Shown here in pieces: positions 15,039 to 25,404 of a stretch of 49,860 nucleotides of DNA. The notes under the pieces were generated by a model. It was not told the origin of the DNA, ran no database searches, and saw nothing but the letters and a program-made list of their open reading frames with translations. Both the position numbers and the translations under genes were made by a program. Position 1 is the first letter of the stretch, and the number at the start of each line of letters is the position of its first letter. The stretch covers positions 1 through 49,860 of the forward strand of contig DAIUEV010000020.1 of the NCBI GenBank assembly GCA_036844945.1, read 5' to 3'. The stretch is from Palsa-461 sp036844945. Its GTDB lineage: Bacteria; Actinomycetota; Acidimicrobiia; Acidimicrobiales; RAAP-2.

Positions 15039-15850
15039 CGGGGCGGGGCCGAGGCTCGCCGGCCGACGGGATGCCCGACCATCGCCTTCACCGCCGCCGG
15101 GCGGGCCGGGGACCGGATGAAGGTCTCCCCGACCAGCACGGCCTGGTAGCCGGCGGCCGCGAGCCGAGCCGCGTCGTCGCCATCGCGCACCCCGGACTCG
15201 GCCACCGCCAGCACATAGGGCGGGATCCGCTCGGCGAGGCGCGCCGCCCGGTCCTCGTCGACCTCGAAGGTGTGCAGGTCGCGCTGGTTCACGCCGATGA
15301 TCCGCGCGCCCGAGTCGACGGCCCGGGCCAGCTCCTCGTCGTCGTGCACCTCGACGAGGACGGCCAGGCCGCAGATGGCGGCGAGCCCGAGCATCTCGAC
15401 GAGCTCCGCCTGCTCGAGCGCCGCCACGATGAGCAGGACCGCGTCGGCACCCATCAGGCGGGCGTCGCAGACGTCGGCCCGGCACACGGTGAAGTCCTTC
15501 CGCAGCGTCGGCAGTCCGGTCGCATTCCTTGCCGCGGCCAGGTCCGCGGGCGAGCCGCCGAAACCCGGGCCGTCGGTCAGGACCGACAGGCAGGTCGCGC
15601 CGCCGTCCGCGTACTCGCGGGCCAGCTCGGCGGGGTCGAGATCCGGATCGAGGTCGCCCTTGGAGGGCGAACGCCGCTTGACCTCGGCGATGACGCCGAG
15701 CCCCTGGTCGGCGTGCGCGGTCAGCGCCTCGGCGAATCCGAGGGTGGGTGGACGCCGGACGGCCTCGGCGAGGAGTTCGTCGACGTCGCGCGCGTCGGCA
15801 GCGGCCACCTCGCGATGGGCGGCGAGGATGTCGGCGAGAAAGTTGGGCAC
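15035..15850 (-). CDS. trpC: Indole-3-glycerol-phosphate synthase
   Basis: The 271-residue barrel shows VIAEVKRRSPSKGDLDPDLDP with the catalytic Lys and phosphate loop, the CLSVLTDGPGFGGSPADL turn, LRKDFTVCRADV with the second Lys, IIGVNQRDLHTFEVD, and AESGVRDGDDAARL. It closes the indole ring before TrpA/TrpB. GTG 15850 begins VPNFLADILAAHRE, which matches the family start. It lies 47 bp after ygfZ and couples to trpF. In mycobacteria a TrpF activity is supplied by PriA, but here a dedicated trpF is present. Confidence 0.95.
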   Translation of the reverse strand: MPNFLADILAAHREVAAADARDVDELLAEAVRRPPTLGFAEALTAHADQGLGVIAEVKRRSPSKGDLDPDLDPAELAREYADGGATCLSVLTDGPGFGGSPADLAAARNATGLPTLRKDFTVCRADVCDARLMGADAVLLIVAALEQAELVEMLGLAAICGLAVLVEVHDDEELARAVDSGARIIGVNQRDLHTFEVDEDRAARLAERIPPYVLAVAESGVRDGDDAARLAAAGYQAVLVGETFIRSPARPAAVKAMVGHPVGRRASAPPR

Positions 15851-15897
15851 GGCCGGGCCAGCGTATCTGCGCCCATAGGGCGGGCCGCGGCCCCGGG

Positions 15898-16826
15898 TCA
15901 GACCAGCGGCAGCGAACGCACCTCGGCCGCCGGTGATGCCGAGGGGTCCGCTCCCGGTGCCACCACCCGGACCCGGCCGGGGACCTCGACCGACCGGTGC
16001 GCGTAGCCGAGCGCGCCCAGCGCGTCGATCCCCGGGCACCACGCCGCGGACGTGACCCGCCCGGCGGCCTTCCCGCCCCCCGCGACGAAGAGCTCGGCTC
16101 CCACGAGCGCGTCGGCATCGGTGTCGGTGTCGTGGTCGAGAACGATCCCGACCAGACGCCGCGGCGCCGATCCGCCACGCGAGTCGATCCTCGCCACCAG
16201 CTCCTGGCCGGTGAAACAGCCCTTGGTGAAGCTCACCGCGCGCGACACCGTCCCGGTCTCAGCCGGGATCTCACCGCCCAACAGCTCCCGACCCATCACC
16301 GGCACACCCGACTCGATCCGGGCCGCCTCGTATGCCGGTGACGCGCACCAGGGCACCGATTCGGGCACCTCGACCGAGCCACGCGGTCCGAGGAGGTCGA
16401 CCCCCGTCCATCCGTCCCACTCGAACCCCGCGACCAGGTCGGCTCGAAGCGCGTCGGGTCCCGGCGTCGCCGGCCCCCGCAGGGCCACGCACTCCCAATC
16501 GAGCGCTTCGATCTCGAGCTTCGAGCGGAGCTTGAAGCGGCGCAATCGCTCGGCCAGTCGCTCGCCGTAGCCGGCGTCGACGTCGAAGTGAAAGACCTCG
16601 GGTTCGAGCCGGACCACCCGGGCGAGAACCTCGAGCTTCCCGTCGGGCGCGAGGAGCAAGGTGTCGGCGGCCCGCCCCGGCTCGAGGCGGTCCAGGTCCT
16701 GGCTGCACTGACCCTGGAGGTAGGCGGGGGCGTCGGGACCGGCCACCCGGACCACGTCGCGTCCCAGTCGGAACGCGCCGACGTGCTCGCGGAGCTGGCG
16801 GTAGTCCGCCTCGACCGCCTCGCGGG

Positions 16827-16830
<4 letters not shown>
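15898..16830 (-). CDS. ygfZ: YgfZ/GcvT-type folate-binding protein
   Basis: The 310-residue protein has the YgfZ signature KGCFTGQELVARIDSRGG, with the conserved Cys of the K-G-C-x-G-Q-E motif, after the N-terminal folate-binding region (VRVAGPDAPAYLQGQCSQDL). YgfZ/IBA57 proteins bind tetrahydrofolate and help build or repair [4Fe-4S] clusters; they are not the T-protein of glycine cleavage. GTG 16830 overlaps the trpE stop (GTGA), and trpC follows 47 bp later, so it is embedded in the trp unit. It has no known role in tryptophan synthesis; the location is probably regulatory convenience. Confidence 0.9.
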
Positions 16831-18431
<1,601 letters not shown>

Positions 18432-18450
18432 GGGGGCTCCGCCCGGTCCC

Positions 18451-18795
18451 TCACAGGTACAACCCCGTGCCGCTGTCGTTGCGCTCGGAGGCGACGGCGT
18501 GGATGTCGCGCTCGCGCAGGATCACGTACTCCTCCCCATGGACCTCGACCTCGAAGCGGTCCTCCGGGTTGAACAACACCTTGTCACCGACCTTCACCGC
18601 CCGGACGTGTGGTCCGACGGCCACGGTGTCGGCCCACACCAGGCGGCGAGCGATCTGCGCGGTGGCCGGGATGAGGATGCCGGCACGGGACCGCCGCTCG
18701 CCTTCGGCCTGGCTCACCTGGACGAGCACCCGGTCGAAGAGGACGTTGATGGGCTGCTTCTGGGAGCCGGGGCCGTTCACCTCCGGTCGTTCCAC
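18451..18795 (-). CDS. groES: GroES-like 10-kDa chaperonin
   Basis: Residues after about 15 match Cpn10: INVLFDRVLVQVSQ, the loop with RSRAGILIPATA, VWADTVAVGPHV, VKVGDKVLFNPEDRFEVEVHGEEYVILRERDIHAV. GroES caps GroEL during folding. The mobile loop is Arg-rich (EGERRSRAGIL) and the C-terminus carries a 12-residue extension, so it may be a divergent paralogue; groEL is not in the window. The start is set at GTG 18795 because a TANNNT box lies 6 nt upstream; a TTG at 18813 would overlap that box. It precedes trpE by 19 bp and probably drives the trp unit. Confidence 0.8.
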   Translation of the reverse strand: MERPEVNGPGSQKQPINVLFDRVLVQVSQAEGERRSRAGILIPATAQIARRLVWADTVAVGPHVRAVKVGDKVLFNPEDRFEVEVHGEEYVILRERDIHAVASERNDSGTGLYL

Positions 18796-18801
18796 GTAGG
18801 C

Positions 18802-18807
18802 ACGGTA
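18802..18807 (-). promoter_or_regulatory. -10 box of the groES-trp unit (leaderless type)
   Basis: Minus-strand TACCGT lies 6 nt before GTG 18795. It decides the groES start and is the only clear promoter I see for the following trp genes. Confidence 0.5.
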
Positions 18808-18868
18808 CCCCAATCAAGTGGACGTCCCGCCCGATCGGGACCCTTTCTGAGGTCGTCGCGGTGCCGTT

Positions 18869-18874
18869 TAGCGT
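18869..18874 (+). promoter_or_regulatory. -10 box of the S51 peptidase gene (leaderless type)
   Basis: TAGCGT lies 6 nt before GTG 18881 and touches an earlier GTG at 18875, so it favours 18881 as the start. No RBS is visible. Confidence 0.5.
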
Positions 18875-18880
18875 GTGCCC

Positions 18881-19612
18881 GTGCCTGCCGACGAGCCCAC
18901 CATCCTCGCCACCTCCGGGGGACTCCGGCTCGGGACCCGGACGCGTTTCGCGCTCGGACCGCTCATGTTGCACGCGCTCGAGCTGTCGGGGGCCGGCGGC
19001 CGTCCCCGGCTGTGCATGCTCGACACCGCCGGCGGCGATCAGCGCGCCCAACAGGCGCTGCTCGCCGAGGCCGGTGAGGCGGCCGGGGTCACCGTCCGGT
19101 GGCTCAACGTCTTCCCCATGCCCAATGTCGAAGATCCCGCCGCCTACCTGCTCGATCACGACGCGGTGTGGGTCGGCGGGGGCAGCGTGGCCAACCTGCT
19201 GGCCCTGTGGCGACTCCACGGCTACGACGTCGCGTTCCGCGCCGCCTGGGAGTCCGGGGTGGTCCTCGCCGGGGTCTCGGCCGGCTCGATCTGCTGGCAC
19301 GTCGGCGGGACCACCGACTCGTTCGGTCCCGACCTCCGGCCGGTGACCAACGGCCTCGCCCTCCTCCCCTACTCCAACGGCGTCCACTACGACAGCGAGC
19401 CCCAACGGCGCCCGCTGTTCCAGCGCCTCATCGCCGACGGCACCCTCCCGGACGGGTACGCCACCGACGACGGGGTCGGCCTCGTCTACCGCTCGACCGG
19501 GCTCGTCGAGGCGGTGAGCGACGTGCCCGGGAGGGGTGCCTACGCGGTGCGTCGCGACGGTGGTGGGGCCGTCGAGGAGCGGATCGAGCCGCGGCTTCTG
19601 CCGGGGGCCTGA
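18881..19612 (+). CDS. Peptidase S51-family protein (dipeptidase E/cyanophycinase-like)
   Basis: The 243-residue protein has the S51 nucleophile elbow GVSAGSICW, VWVGGGSVANLLALW upstream, and a His in SNGVHYDSEPQRR, consistent with a Ser-His-Glu type site. Family members cleave Asp-X dipeptides or cyanophycin. Size and lack of a signal peptide favour a cytosolic dipeptidase E-like enzyme. There are no cyanophycin synthetase genes nearby to support the other reading. It ends 3 bp from the convergent hisF stop. GTG 18881 is chosen over 18875 from promoter position. Confidence 0.82.
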   Translation: MPADEPTILATSGGLRLGTRTRFALGPLMLHALELSGAGGRPRLCMLDTAGGDQRAQQALLAEAGEAAGVTVRWLNVFPMPNVEDPAAYLLDHDAVWVGGGSVANLLALWRLHGYDVAFRAAWESGVVLAGVSAGSICWHVGGTTDSFGPDLRPVTNGLALLPYSNGVHYDSEPQRRPLFQRLIADGTLPDGYATDDGVGLVYRSTGLVEAVSDVPGRGAYAVRRDGGGAVEERIEPRLLPGA

Positions 19613-19615
19613 GCC

Positions 19616-20392
19616 CTACGAGTCCGGCAGGGGCGGACGGACGACGATCCCGGCCTGCGCCATGAAGGACTTGGCCTCGGCGATCGAGTGCTGGCCGGAG
19701 TGGAAGATCGAGGCCGCCAGGACGGCGTCGGCCCGACCCTCCCTCGCGCCGTCGACGAGATGCTGCAGGGTGCCGACCCCGCCCGAGGCGATCACCGGCA
19801 CGCCGACCGAGCCGGACACCGCCGCGGTGAGCTCGAGGTCGTAGCCGTCCCGGGTGCCGTCGCGGTCCATCGAGGTGAGGAGGATCTCGCCGGCGCCGAG
19901 CTCGCTCACGCGTGTGCACCACGAGAGCGCGTCGACCCCGGTCGGGCGCCGGCCGCCGTGGGTGAAGACCTCCCAGCCCTCGCCACCGTCGCGGTGCCGG
20001 GCGTCGACCGCCACGACCACGCACTGGCTGCCGAACTCGTCGGCCAGTCGTCGCACCAGGTCGGGGTCGTCGAGCGCGGCCGTGTTGACCGAGACCTTCT
20101 CGGCACCGGCCCGGAGCAACCGCCGTGCGTCCTCGGCGCTGCGCACCCCGCCGCCCACGGTGAGCGGGATGAAGACCTGCTCCGCGGTCCGCGCGACGAC
20201 CTCGACCATGGTGTCGCGCTCCTCGTGGGACGCGGTGATGTCGAGGAACGTGAGCTCGTCGGCGCCCTCGGCGTCGTAGCGGGCGGCCAACTCGACCGGG
20301 TCCCCGGCGTCGACCAGGTCGACGAACCGGACCCCCTTCACCACCCGGCCGGCGGTGACGTCGAGGCAGGGGATCACGCGGACCGACTGCAT
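19616..20392 (-). CDS. hisF: Imidazole glycerol phosphate synthase cyclase subunit
   Basis: The 258-residue barrel has RVIPCLDVTAGRVVKGVRFVDL with catalytic Asp11 position, ADELTFLDITAS, PLTVGGGVRSAEDARRLLRAGAEKVSVNTAA, VVAVDARH with the second Asp, GEILLTSMDRDGTRDGYDL, and VIASGGVGTLQHL. It uses ammonia from HisH to form IGP and AICAR. ATG 20392 lies 19 nt inside the end of hisA. It is the last gene of the his unit here; hisI, often next, is absent. Confidence 0.96.
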   Translation of the reverse strand: MQSVRVIPCLDVTAGRVVKGVRFVDLVDAGDPVELAARYDAEGADELTFLDITASHEERDTMVEVVARTAEQVFIPLTVGGGVRSAEDARRLLRAGAEKVSVNTAALDDPDLVRRLADEFGSQCVVVAVDARHRDGGEGWEVFTHGGRRPTGVDALSWCTRVSELGAGEILLTSMDRDGTRDGYDLELTAAVSGSVGVPVIASGGVGTLQHLVDGAREGRADAVLAASIFHSGQHSIAEAKSFMAQAGIVVRPPLPDS

Positions 20393-21129
20393 GCGGCCAC
20401 CGCCTCTCCCACCTCGAGGCTCCCGTCGACGAGCGCCATTCCCACGATCACCCCGGTGAGCGTCCGGGTTCGCACGGGTGAGCGAAGCGCGCGCAACGCA
20501 TGGAGGTCCGAGAGCGCCCCGACCCCGCCGGACGCGACCACCGGGTGGTCGCACCGATCGAGGACGTCGCCGAGACCCTCGAGGTCCGGGCCCGCGCCGG
20601 TGCCGTCGCGCTCGATCGACGTCACGGCGACCGCGGCCAAAGGGTCGTCGCGCCAGGCGTCGAGGAGCGCCGACACCGTGACCCCCGAACCCTCGGACCA
20701 CCCGGCCACCGCCGCTTCCCGCTCGCCATCGGCGCGGTGCCGATAGTCGAGGGCGAGCACGATCCGGCCGGCGAAGCGCGCCGCGCACGCGTGGGCGACA
20801 TCGGGCTCGCGCAGCGCGGTGGTGCCCATCACCACGCGGTCGGCCCCCATCCCGAGGAGAACGGCAACGTCGTCGTCGGTTCGGACCCCGCCACCCACCT
20901 GGACCGGCACGGGCACCCTCTCGACCACGCGGCGGATCACGGCGCGGTTGATGGGCTCGCTGGTCCGGGCGGCGTCGAGGTCGACGACGTGCAGGCGCGG
21001 CGCCCCGGCGGCCACGAAGCGGTCGGCCAGCTCGAGCGGGTCGCCGAAGGAGCGCTCCTTGTCGAAGTCACCCTGGTGCAGCCGGACCGCCTGTCCCCCA
21101 CGTAGGTCGATCGCGCAGTAGAGCTCCAT
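20374..21129 (-). CDS. hisA: ProFAR isomerase (HisA, possibly PriA-like)
   Basis: The 251-residue barrel shows YCAIDLRGGQAVRLHQGDFDKE with the catalytic Asp, LHVVDLDAAR, VPVQVGGGVRTDDDVAVLLGMGADRVVMGTTA, VLALDYRH, VTSIERDGTGAGPDL and VVASGGVGALSDL. In many actinobacteria the homologue (PriA) also performs the TrpF step. Here trpF is separately encoded, so a bifunctional role is not needed, though it cannot be excluded. ATG 21129 shares a base with the hisH stop (TGATG); GTG 21132 directly before it is an alternative. Confidence 0.95.
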   Translation of the reverse strand: MELYCAIDLRGGQAVRLHQGDFDKERSFGDPLELADRFVAAGAPRLHVVDLDAARTSEPINRAVIRRVVERVPVPVQVGGGVRTDDDVAVLLGMGADRVVMGTTALREPDVAHACAARFAGRIVLALDYRHRADGEREAAVAGWSEGSGVTVSALLDAWRDDPLAAVAVTSIERDGTGAGPDLEGLGDVLDRCDHPVVASGGVGALSDLHALRALRSPVRTRTLTGVIVGMALVDGSLEVGEAVAACSRSA

Positions 21130-21779
21130 CACCCAGCCGCCGTCGCGACCCGGGCAGTGGCCAGCTCGACGAAGTTCGCCAGCACGCTGAGGCCGAGGGT
21201 CCCCGACTTCTCGGGGTGGAACTGGGTACCCCACAGGGGCCCCACCTCGATCGCGGCCGCGATGTCGCCGCCGTAATCGCACACCGCGACCGTCTCGGGC
21301 CCGATCGGGGGGACAAAGGAGTGGACGAAATACATCCACGGCGCCTCGGGCAGCCCGGCCAGGATCGACGCCGGCCGTGTCCCCACCCGGCGCAGCGGGT
21401 TCCACTGGATCTGTGGGCACTTGATCCCGGCCGGCAACCGCTGGACGGTGCCCGCCAGCGCGCCGAGGCCGCCAACCCCGGGGGCCTCCTCCGACCCCTC
21501 GTAGAGGAGCTGGAGCCCGACACAGATCCCGAGGAACGGCACACCGTCCTCGATCGCCCGGCGGGCCACCGCCCCGAGTCCGCTCTCCTCGAGCGCCTGC
21601 GCGCAGCGGCCGAAGGCCCCGACCCCCGGAAGCACGACCCCGCTCGCGTCGGCGGCGTCGTCCGGGTGGTCCACGAGCCGCGCCTGGGCGCCGAGGTGCA
21701 CGAGCGCCCGGTGGGCCGACGCGAGGTTGCCGATGCCGTAGTCGAGGACGGCGATGGCCCCGGGGCCTCCCCCGCTCAC
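21129..21779 (-). CDS. hisH: Imidazole glycerol phosphate synthase glutaminase subunit
   Basis: The 216-residue class I glutamine amidotransferase has the nucleophile Cys86 in FLGICVGLQLLYEGSEE and the His188/Glu190 pair in GTQFHPEKSG. The oxyanion-strand loop PGVGAFGRC is present. It feeds ammonia to HisF. GTG 21779 overlaps the hisB stop (GTGA). Confidence 0.96.
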   Translation of the reverse strand: MSGGGPGAIAVLDYGIGNLASAHRALVHLGAQARLVDHPDDAADASGVVLPGVGAFGRCAQALEESGLGAVARRAIEDGVPFLGICVGLQLLYEGSEEAPGVGGLGALAGTVQRLPAGIKCPQIQWNPLRRVGTRPASILAGLPEAPWMYFVHSFVPPIGPETVAVCDYGGDIAAAIEVGPLWGTQFHPEKSGTLGLSVLANFVELATARVATAAG

Positions 21780-22375
21780 AGCGATCCCTTGGTCGAGGGG
21801 ACGCCGCCTCCCTCCACCCGTACCGCGTCGCGGAGCGACCGCGCGACCCCCTTGAAGACGGCTTCGACGATGTGGTGGGTGTTGCGGCCCTCGCGGAGTC
21901 GCACGTGCAGGGTGATCCCGGCCGCCGTCACCACCGCCCGCCAGAACTCCTCGGCGAGCTGGGGGTCGAAGGCCGGCGAGCCCAGCCCCGCGGTGTCGGG
22001 GGCGAACGGCACCTCATAGGCGAGGAAGGGCCGCCCCGACAGGTCCAGGGCGACCTCCACCAGCGCCTCGTCGAGCGGGATCAGCGCGTTGGCGAACCGG
22101 CGCACGCCCACCTTGGCCCCGAGCGCCTTGGCCAGGCACCGCCCGAGGACGATGCCCACGTCCTCCACGGTGTGGTGCGCGTCCACGGCCAGGTCGCCCT
22201 TCGCCTCGACGGTGAGGTCGAATCCGCCGTGGCGGCCGAGCTGCTCGAGCATGTGGTCGAAGAACGGGAGCCCGGTCGACGCCGACACCTGGCCGCTCCC
22301 GTCGATCACGACGGTGACGGCGACCTCGGTCTCCTTGGTCGACCGGGTCTCGGTCGCCTGACGGGGCCCGCTCAC
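21776..22375 (-). CDS. hisB: Imidazoleglycerol-phosphate dehydratase
   Basis: The 199-residue protein is a monofunctional HisB as in actinobacteria. The metal-ligand repeats are visible: PFFDHMLEQLGRHGGFDL, DAHHTVEDVGIVLG, and EGRNTHHIVEAVFKGVARSL in the second half. It removes water from IGP to give imidazole acetol phosphate. GTG 22375 is preferred because it overlaps the hisC stop (GTGA); GTG 22384 lies 3 codons upstream. Confidence 0.95.
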   Translation of the reverse strand: MSGPRQATETRSTKETEVAVTVVIDGSGQVSASTGLPFFDHMLEQLGRHGGFDLTVEAKGDLAVDAHHTVEDVGIVLGRCLAKALGAKVGVRRFANALIPLDEALVEVALDLSGRPFLAYEVPFAPDTAGLGSPAFDPQLAEEFWRAVVTAAGITLHVRLREGRNTHHIVEAVFKGVARSLRDAVRVEGGGVPSTKGSL

Positions 22376-23442
22376 CGGAGGCACTGCTTCAGAGCAGAGA
22401 GGAACCGGTCGTTCTCCTCGGCGGTCCCGATGGTGACCCGCAGGCAGCCGGCCAGCTCGGGGCGGCCCGACACGTCGCGGATCAGGACCGAGTGGTCGAG
22501 GAGTCCCTGCCAGACCTGGGCGGCCGATCGTGACCGCGGGCGGAACAGGATGAAGTTCGCGTCCGACGGCCAGGCGTCCACGTCGAGGCCCGCGAGGGCG
22601 GCGGCGACCCGACGGCGCTCGGCCCCGACGAAGGCGACCCGCTCCTCCATCTCGTCCCGGAACCGCAGCGCCGAGAGCCCGGCGGCCTGGGTGTACGCCG
22701 ACACGTGGTACGGGAGCGCCACCGACTCACAGCCCTGCACCACGACGGGGTCGGCGAGCAGGTACCCGAGCCGCGCCGCTGCGAGGGCCCAGGTCTTGGA
22801 GAAGGTCCGCACCACGACCAGCCCGTCGGCGCCCGGCAGCCCGCGCAGCTCGGTGGCCGACGCCGGGGCGAACTGGCCGTACGCCTCGTCGACCACCACG
22901 AGGCCCGGCGCGGCGCCGACGATGCGCTCGACCAGCTCGGCGGGGTCCGAGTTGCCGGTCGGGTTGTTGGGCGAGCACAGGAACGTGAGGGTTGGCGAGT
23001 GTTCGGCGAGGAGCGACTTCGCGGCGTCGAAGTCCACCGCGAACCGCTCGTCGCGCGGTGCGCTGACCACCGGTGTCCCGGTCAGGCGGGCGATGAAGCT
23101 GTGCAGCGCGTAGGTCGGCTCGAAGGTGGCCGCCGCCCGTCCGGGGCCGCCGAACGCGAGCAGGAGGCACTGGAGGACCTCGTTCGAGCCGTTGGCGCAG
23201 AACACCTCGGCGGGGTCGACCCCGTGGAGCTCGGCCAGCGCGCTGCGAAGCGCCGAGGCGTCGCGATCGGGGTAGCGGTTGGCCTGAACGCGGGCGATCT
23301 CGGCCGCGAATGCGTCGGGCCAGCCGAGCGGGGGCGGCAACGGCGACTCGTTGGTGTTGAGCCGCACCTCGGCGGGGACCTGCGGCGAGTGGTAGCCGTC
23401 GAGCGAGGCGAGGTCGTCGCGCCGCGGCACGAGCGGGCTCAT
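22372..23442 (-). CDS. hisC: Histidinol-phosphate aminotransferase
   Basis: The 356-residue fold type I aminotransferase has the N-terminal VRLNTNESPLPPP, ANGSNEVLQCLLLAF, CSPNNPTGNSDP, the PLP Asp in VVVDEAYGQFAP, the Schiff-base Lys216 in RTFSKTWALAAARLGYL, and LRVTIGTAEENDRFL. It transaminates imidazole acetol phosphate with glutamate. ATG 23442 overlaps the hisD stop (ATGA). Confidence 0.95.
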   Translation of the reverse strand: MSPLVPRRDDLASLDGYHSPQVPAEVRLNTNESPLPPPLGWPDAFAAEIARVQANRYPDRDASALRSALAELHGVDPAEVFCANGSNEVLQCLLLAFGGPGRAAATFEPTYALHSFIARLTGTPVVSAPRDERFAVDFDAAKSLLAEHSPTLTFLCSPNNPTGNSDPAELVERIVGAAPGLVVVDEAYGQFAPASATELRGLPGADGLVVVRTFSKTWALAAARLGYLLADPVVVQGCESVALPYHVSAYTQAAGLSALRFRDEMEERVAFVGAERRRVAAALAGLDVDAWPSDANFILFRPRSRSAAQVWQGLLDHSVLIRDVSGRPELAGCLRVTIGTAEENDRFLSALKQCLR

Positions 23443-24716
23443 CGTCGGCTCTCGATCGAACGGGCGTGCGCGTCGAGGCCCTCGGCCTCGGCCAGCGCGA
23501 CGACGTGGGGTCCGAGCACGTCGAGCGCGGCGCGGTTCGCCTCGACGACGTGGATGTGGCGCCGAAAGTCGCGCGTCGAGAGAGCGGAGGCGAAGCGGGC
23601 CGAGCGGTTCGTGGGCAGCACGTGGTTGGGCCCGGCCACGTAGTCGCCCAGAGCCGCCGGGGACCACGGTCCGAGGAACACCGCCCCAGCCGACTGCACG
23701 AGGTCGAGGAGCCGCCGGCCGTCGTCGACCATGAGCTCCAGGTGCTCCGGGGCGACCACGTTGGCGACCGCGATGGCCTCTTCGGGCCCGTCCACCAGGC
23801 AGGCGTAGCCGCCCGAGGCGAGCGTCGCCTCAAGCTCGGCCCGCCGGGGCGAGGCGGCGACGATCCGGTCCAGCGCCTCCCCCACCTCATCGAGGGTGCG
23901 TTCGGACCAGCTGACCAACCAGGCCAGCCCGTCGGGGCCGTGCTCGGCCTGGACGGCGAGGTCCATGGCGGCCAGTTCGACCGGGGTCTCGGGCCCGGCC
24001 ACCACGAGGACCTCGGAAGGGCCGGCGAACGCGGCCGGCACCCCGACCGCTCCCGCCACCTGGCGCATCGCCTCGGCGACGTAGCGGTTGCCGGGCCCGA
24101 CCAGCACGTCGACCCGCCGAACCGTCTCGGTCCCGTACGCCATCGCCGCCACCGCCTGGGCGCCTCCGATCCGGAAGACCTCGTCTACCCCGGCGATGGC
24201 GGCGGCGGCGAGCGAGGCGTCGTCGATGCGGCCGTCGGGCCGGGGCGGCACGCACAACACCACCTCGCCGACGCCGGCGACCCGCGCCGGCGTCGCGCAC
24301 ATGAGCACCGTCGACGGATATCGGGCCAGCCCGCCGGGGGCGTAGCAGCCCGCTCGGGCGACTGGCCGCACGAGCTCGGTGACCGAGATTCCCTCCGAGC
24401 TCATCTGCACCGGGTCCGGGGCGTCGCGTCGGTGGTAGTCGGCGATCCGTCGGTGCGCGACCTCGAGGGCGTCCCGCAGGCGCTCAGGGATCCGCTCGAG
24501 CGCCGCCTTCATCTCCTGGGGGTCGACGGCGATGTCGTCGATCTCGACCCCGTCGAAGCGGGCGGTCAGGGTGCGGAGGGCGGAGTCCCCCTCCGTGCGC
24601 ACCTGGGCGACGATCGCTGCCACCGACTCGGCCACGGACTCGACCGGGGCTGGGCGCGGGAGGACCTCGTCGAGGCGGTCACCGAGGCCGCGCACGTCGA
24701 GCCGTTGCAGCGCCAT
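23439..24716 (-). CDS. hisD: Histidinol dehydrogenase
   Basis: The 425-residue zinc enzyme carries out the last two oxidations to histidine. Marks are RAGCYAPGGLARYPSTVLM, IGGAQAVAAMAYGTE, VDVLVGPGNRYVAEAMR, FAGPSEVLVVA, the QAEHGPDGLAWL metal site, VAPEHLELM, and GPNHVLPTNRSARF. It heads hisD-hisC-hisB-hisH-hisA-hisF, all joined by short overlaps. ATG 24716 lies 6 nt after a TANNNT box, so the operon transcript is probably leaderless. Confidence 0.96.
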   Translation of the reverse strand: MALQRLDVRGLGDRLDEVLPRPAPVESVAESVAAIVAQVRTEGDSALRTLTARFDGVEIDDIAVDPQEMKAALERIPERLRDALEVAHRRIADYHRRDAPDPVQMSSEGISVTELVRPVARAGCYAPGGLARYPSTVLMCATPARVAGVGEVVLCVPPRPDGRIDDASLAAAAIAGVDEVFRIGGAQAVAAMAYGTETVRRVDVLVGPGNRYVAEAMRQVAGAVGVPAAFAGPSEVLVVAGPETPVELAAMDLAVQAEHGPDGLAWLVSWSERTLDEVGEALDRIVAASPRRAELEATLASGGYACLVDGPEEAIAVANVVAPEHLELMVDDGRRLLDLVQSAGAVFLGPWSPAALGDYVAGPNHVLPTNRSARFASALSTRDFRRHIHVVEANRAALDVLGPHVVALAEAEGLDAHARSIESRR

Positions 24717-24722
24717 GCAGCA

Positions 24723-24728
24723 AGGCTA
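24723..24728 (-). promoter_or_regulatory. -10 box of the his operon (leaderless type)
   Basis: Minus-strand TAGCCT lies 6 nt before ATG 24716, with no Shine-Dalgarno site and no room for a leader-peptide attenuator. Control, if any, must act at initiation. Confidence 0.55.
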
Positions 24729-24807
24729 CCTGGGCTTCTCTGGCGCTCCGGGAGGCCGTCGGCGCTGGTCGTCGCCTCCCGCAGCTGCCTGGGCCATCAT
24801 CGGGCCC

Positions 24808-24996
24808 ATGTCGCCGCATGCCGAGATCGGTTCCCTCGCATCGACCCTCGACGAGTTGACCCGCCGTATCGGATCGATGGCCGAGGCGGCCGAGACCGAG
24901 GACGAGGAGCTGGCCTCCGAGCTGTTCGGCGTGGAGCGTGCGCTGTCCGGTGCCCTCCGCCGGTTGCGCAAGCTGTCGGAGAGCCCGCGCCGCTGA
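24808..24996 (+). CDS. Small helical acidic/basic protein of unknown function
   Basis: The 62-residue product is predicted almost wholly helical: IGSLASTLDELTRRIGSMAEAAETEDEELASELFGVERALSGALRRLRKLSESPRR. Heptad-like spacing of Leu/Ile and a charge change (acidic middle, basic end) suggest a coiled-coil or two-helix hairpin. I do not recognise a family. It is divergent from hisD, 91 bp apart. ATG 24808 has a weak -10-like CATCAT 7 nt upstream and no RBS. Third-position GC and the helical pattern make it believable. Confidence 0.55.
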   Translation: MSPHAEIGSLASTLDELTRRIGSMAEAAETEDEELASELFGVERALSGALRRLRKLSESPRR

Positions 24997-25008
24997 GGGT
25001 GGTCGAGC

Positions 25009-25404
25009 TCAGACCGCGTGAAGGACCAGCTTGTGCCCGAGGAGACCGGAGGCGTTGGCCAGCGCGTTCTGGCGCGACGCGACGACCGCACAGTTCCGCC
25101 TCGCCGAGGTGTCGGCCACGCTCGCAGCGATGAGGTCGGTGGTGGACGCCTTCACCGCCAGCTCCCCGACCCGACGCGCGCCGTCGGCATCCAAGATCTC
25201 GATCTCGCACCCGTCGAGCAGATCCTGGATCCGGTCCGCACGGGCCTCGGTGCGGAAGCCCTCGGCGATGACCGTGATCGGCACGACCGGGACGATCCCG
25301 TGGGCGAGCGCCGCCCGGTGCATGGCCCAGAAGCCGCGGTCGCCGCGGGCGGCGGCCCGCAGGGCACCGACCCCGTAGACCAACCCCGACCGGAGGTCCG
25401 GCAT
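25009..25404 (-). CDS. VapC-like PIN-domain protein with a degenerate active site
   Basis: The 131-residue protein has a PIN-like plan: hydrophobic first strand GLVYGVGALRAA, the middle VVPITVIAEGFR, the TTDLIAASVADTSARR helix with an acidic residue, and final strand CAVVASRQNALANAS. PIN toxins cleave RNA with a cluster of Asp/Glu. The first Asp, normally in V(Y/L)D(A/T)GAL, is Gly11 here (LVYGVGAL), so nuclease activity is doubtful. ATG 25404 shares one base with the stop of the RHH antitoxin gene. It is probably a decayed or repurposed toxin. Confidence 0.68.
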   Translation of the reverse strand: MPDLRSGLVYGVGALRAAARGDRGFWAMHRAALAHGIVPVVPITVIAEGFRTEARADRIQDLLDGCEIEILDADGARRVGELAVKASTTDLIAASVADTSARRNCAVVASRQNALANASGLLGHKLVLHAV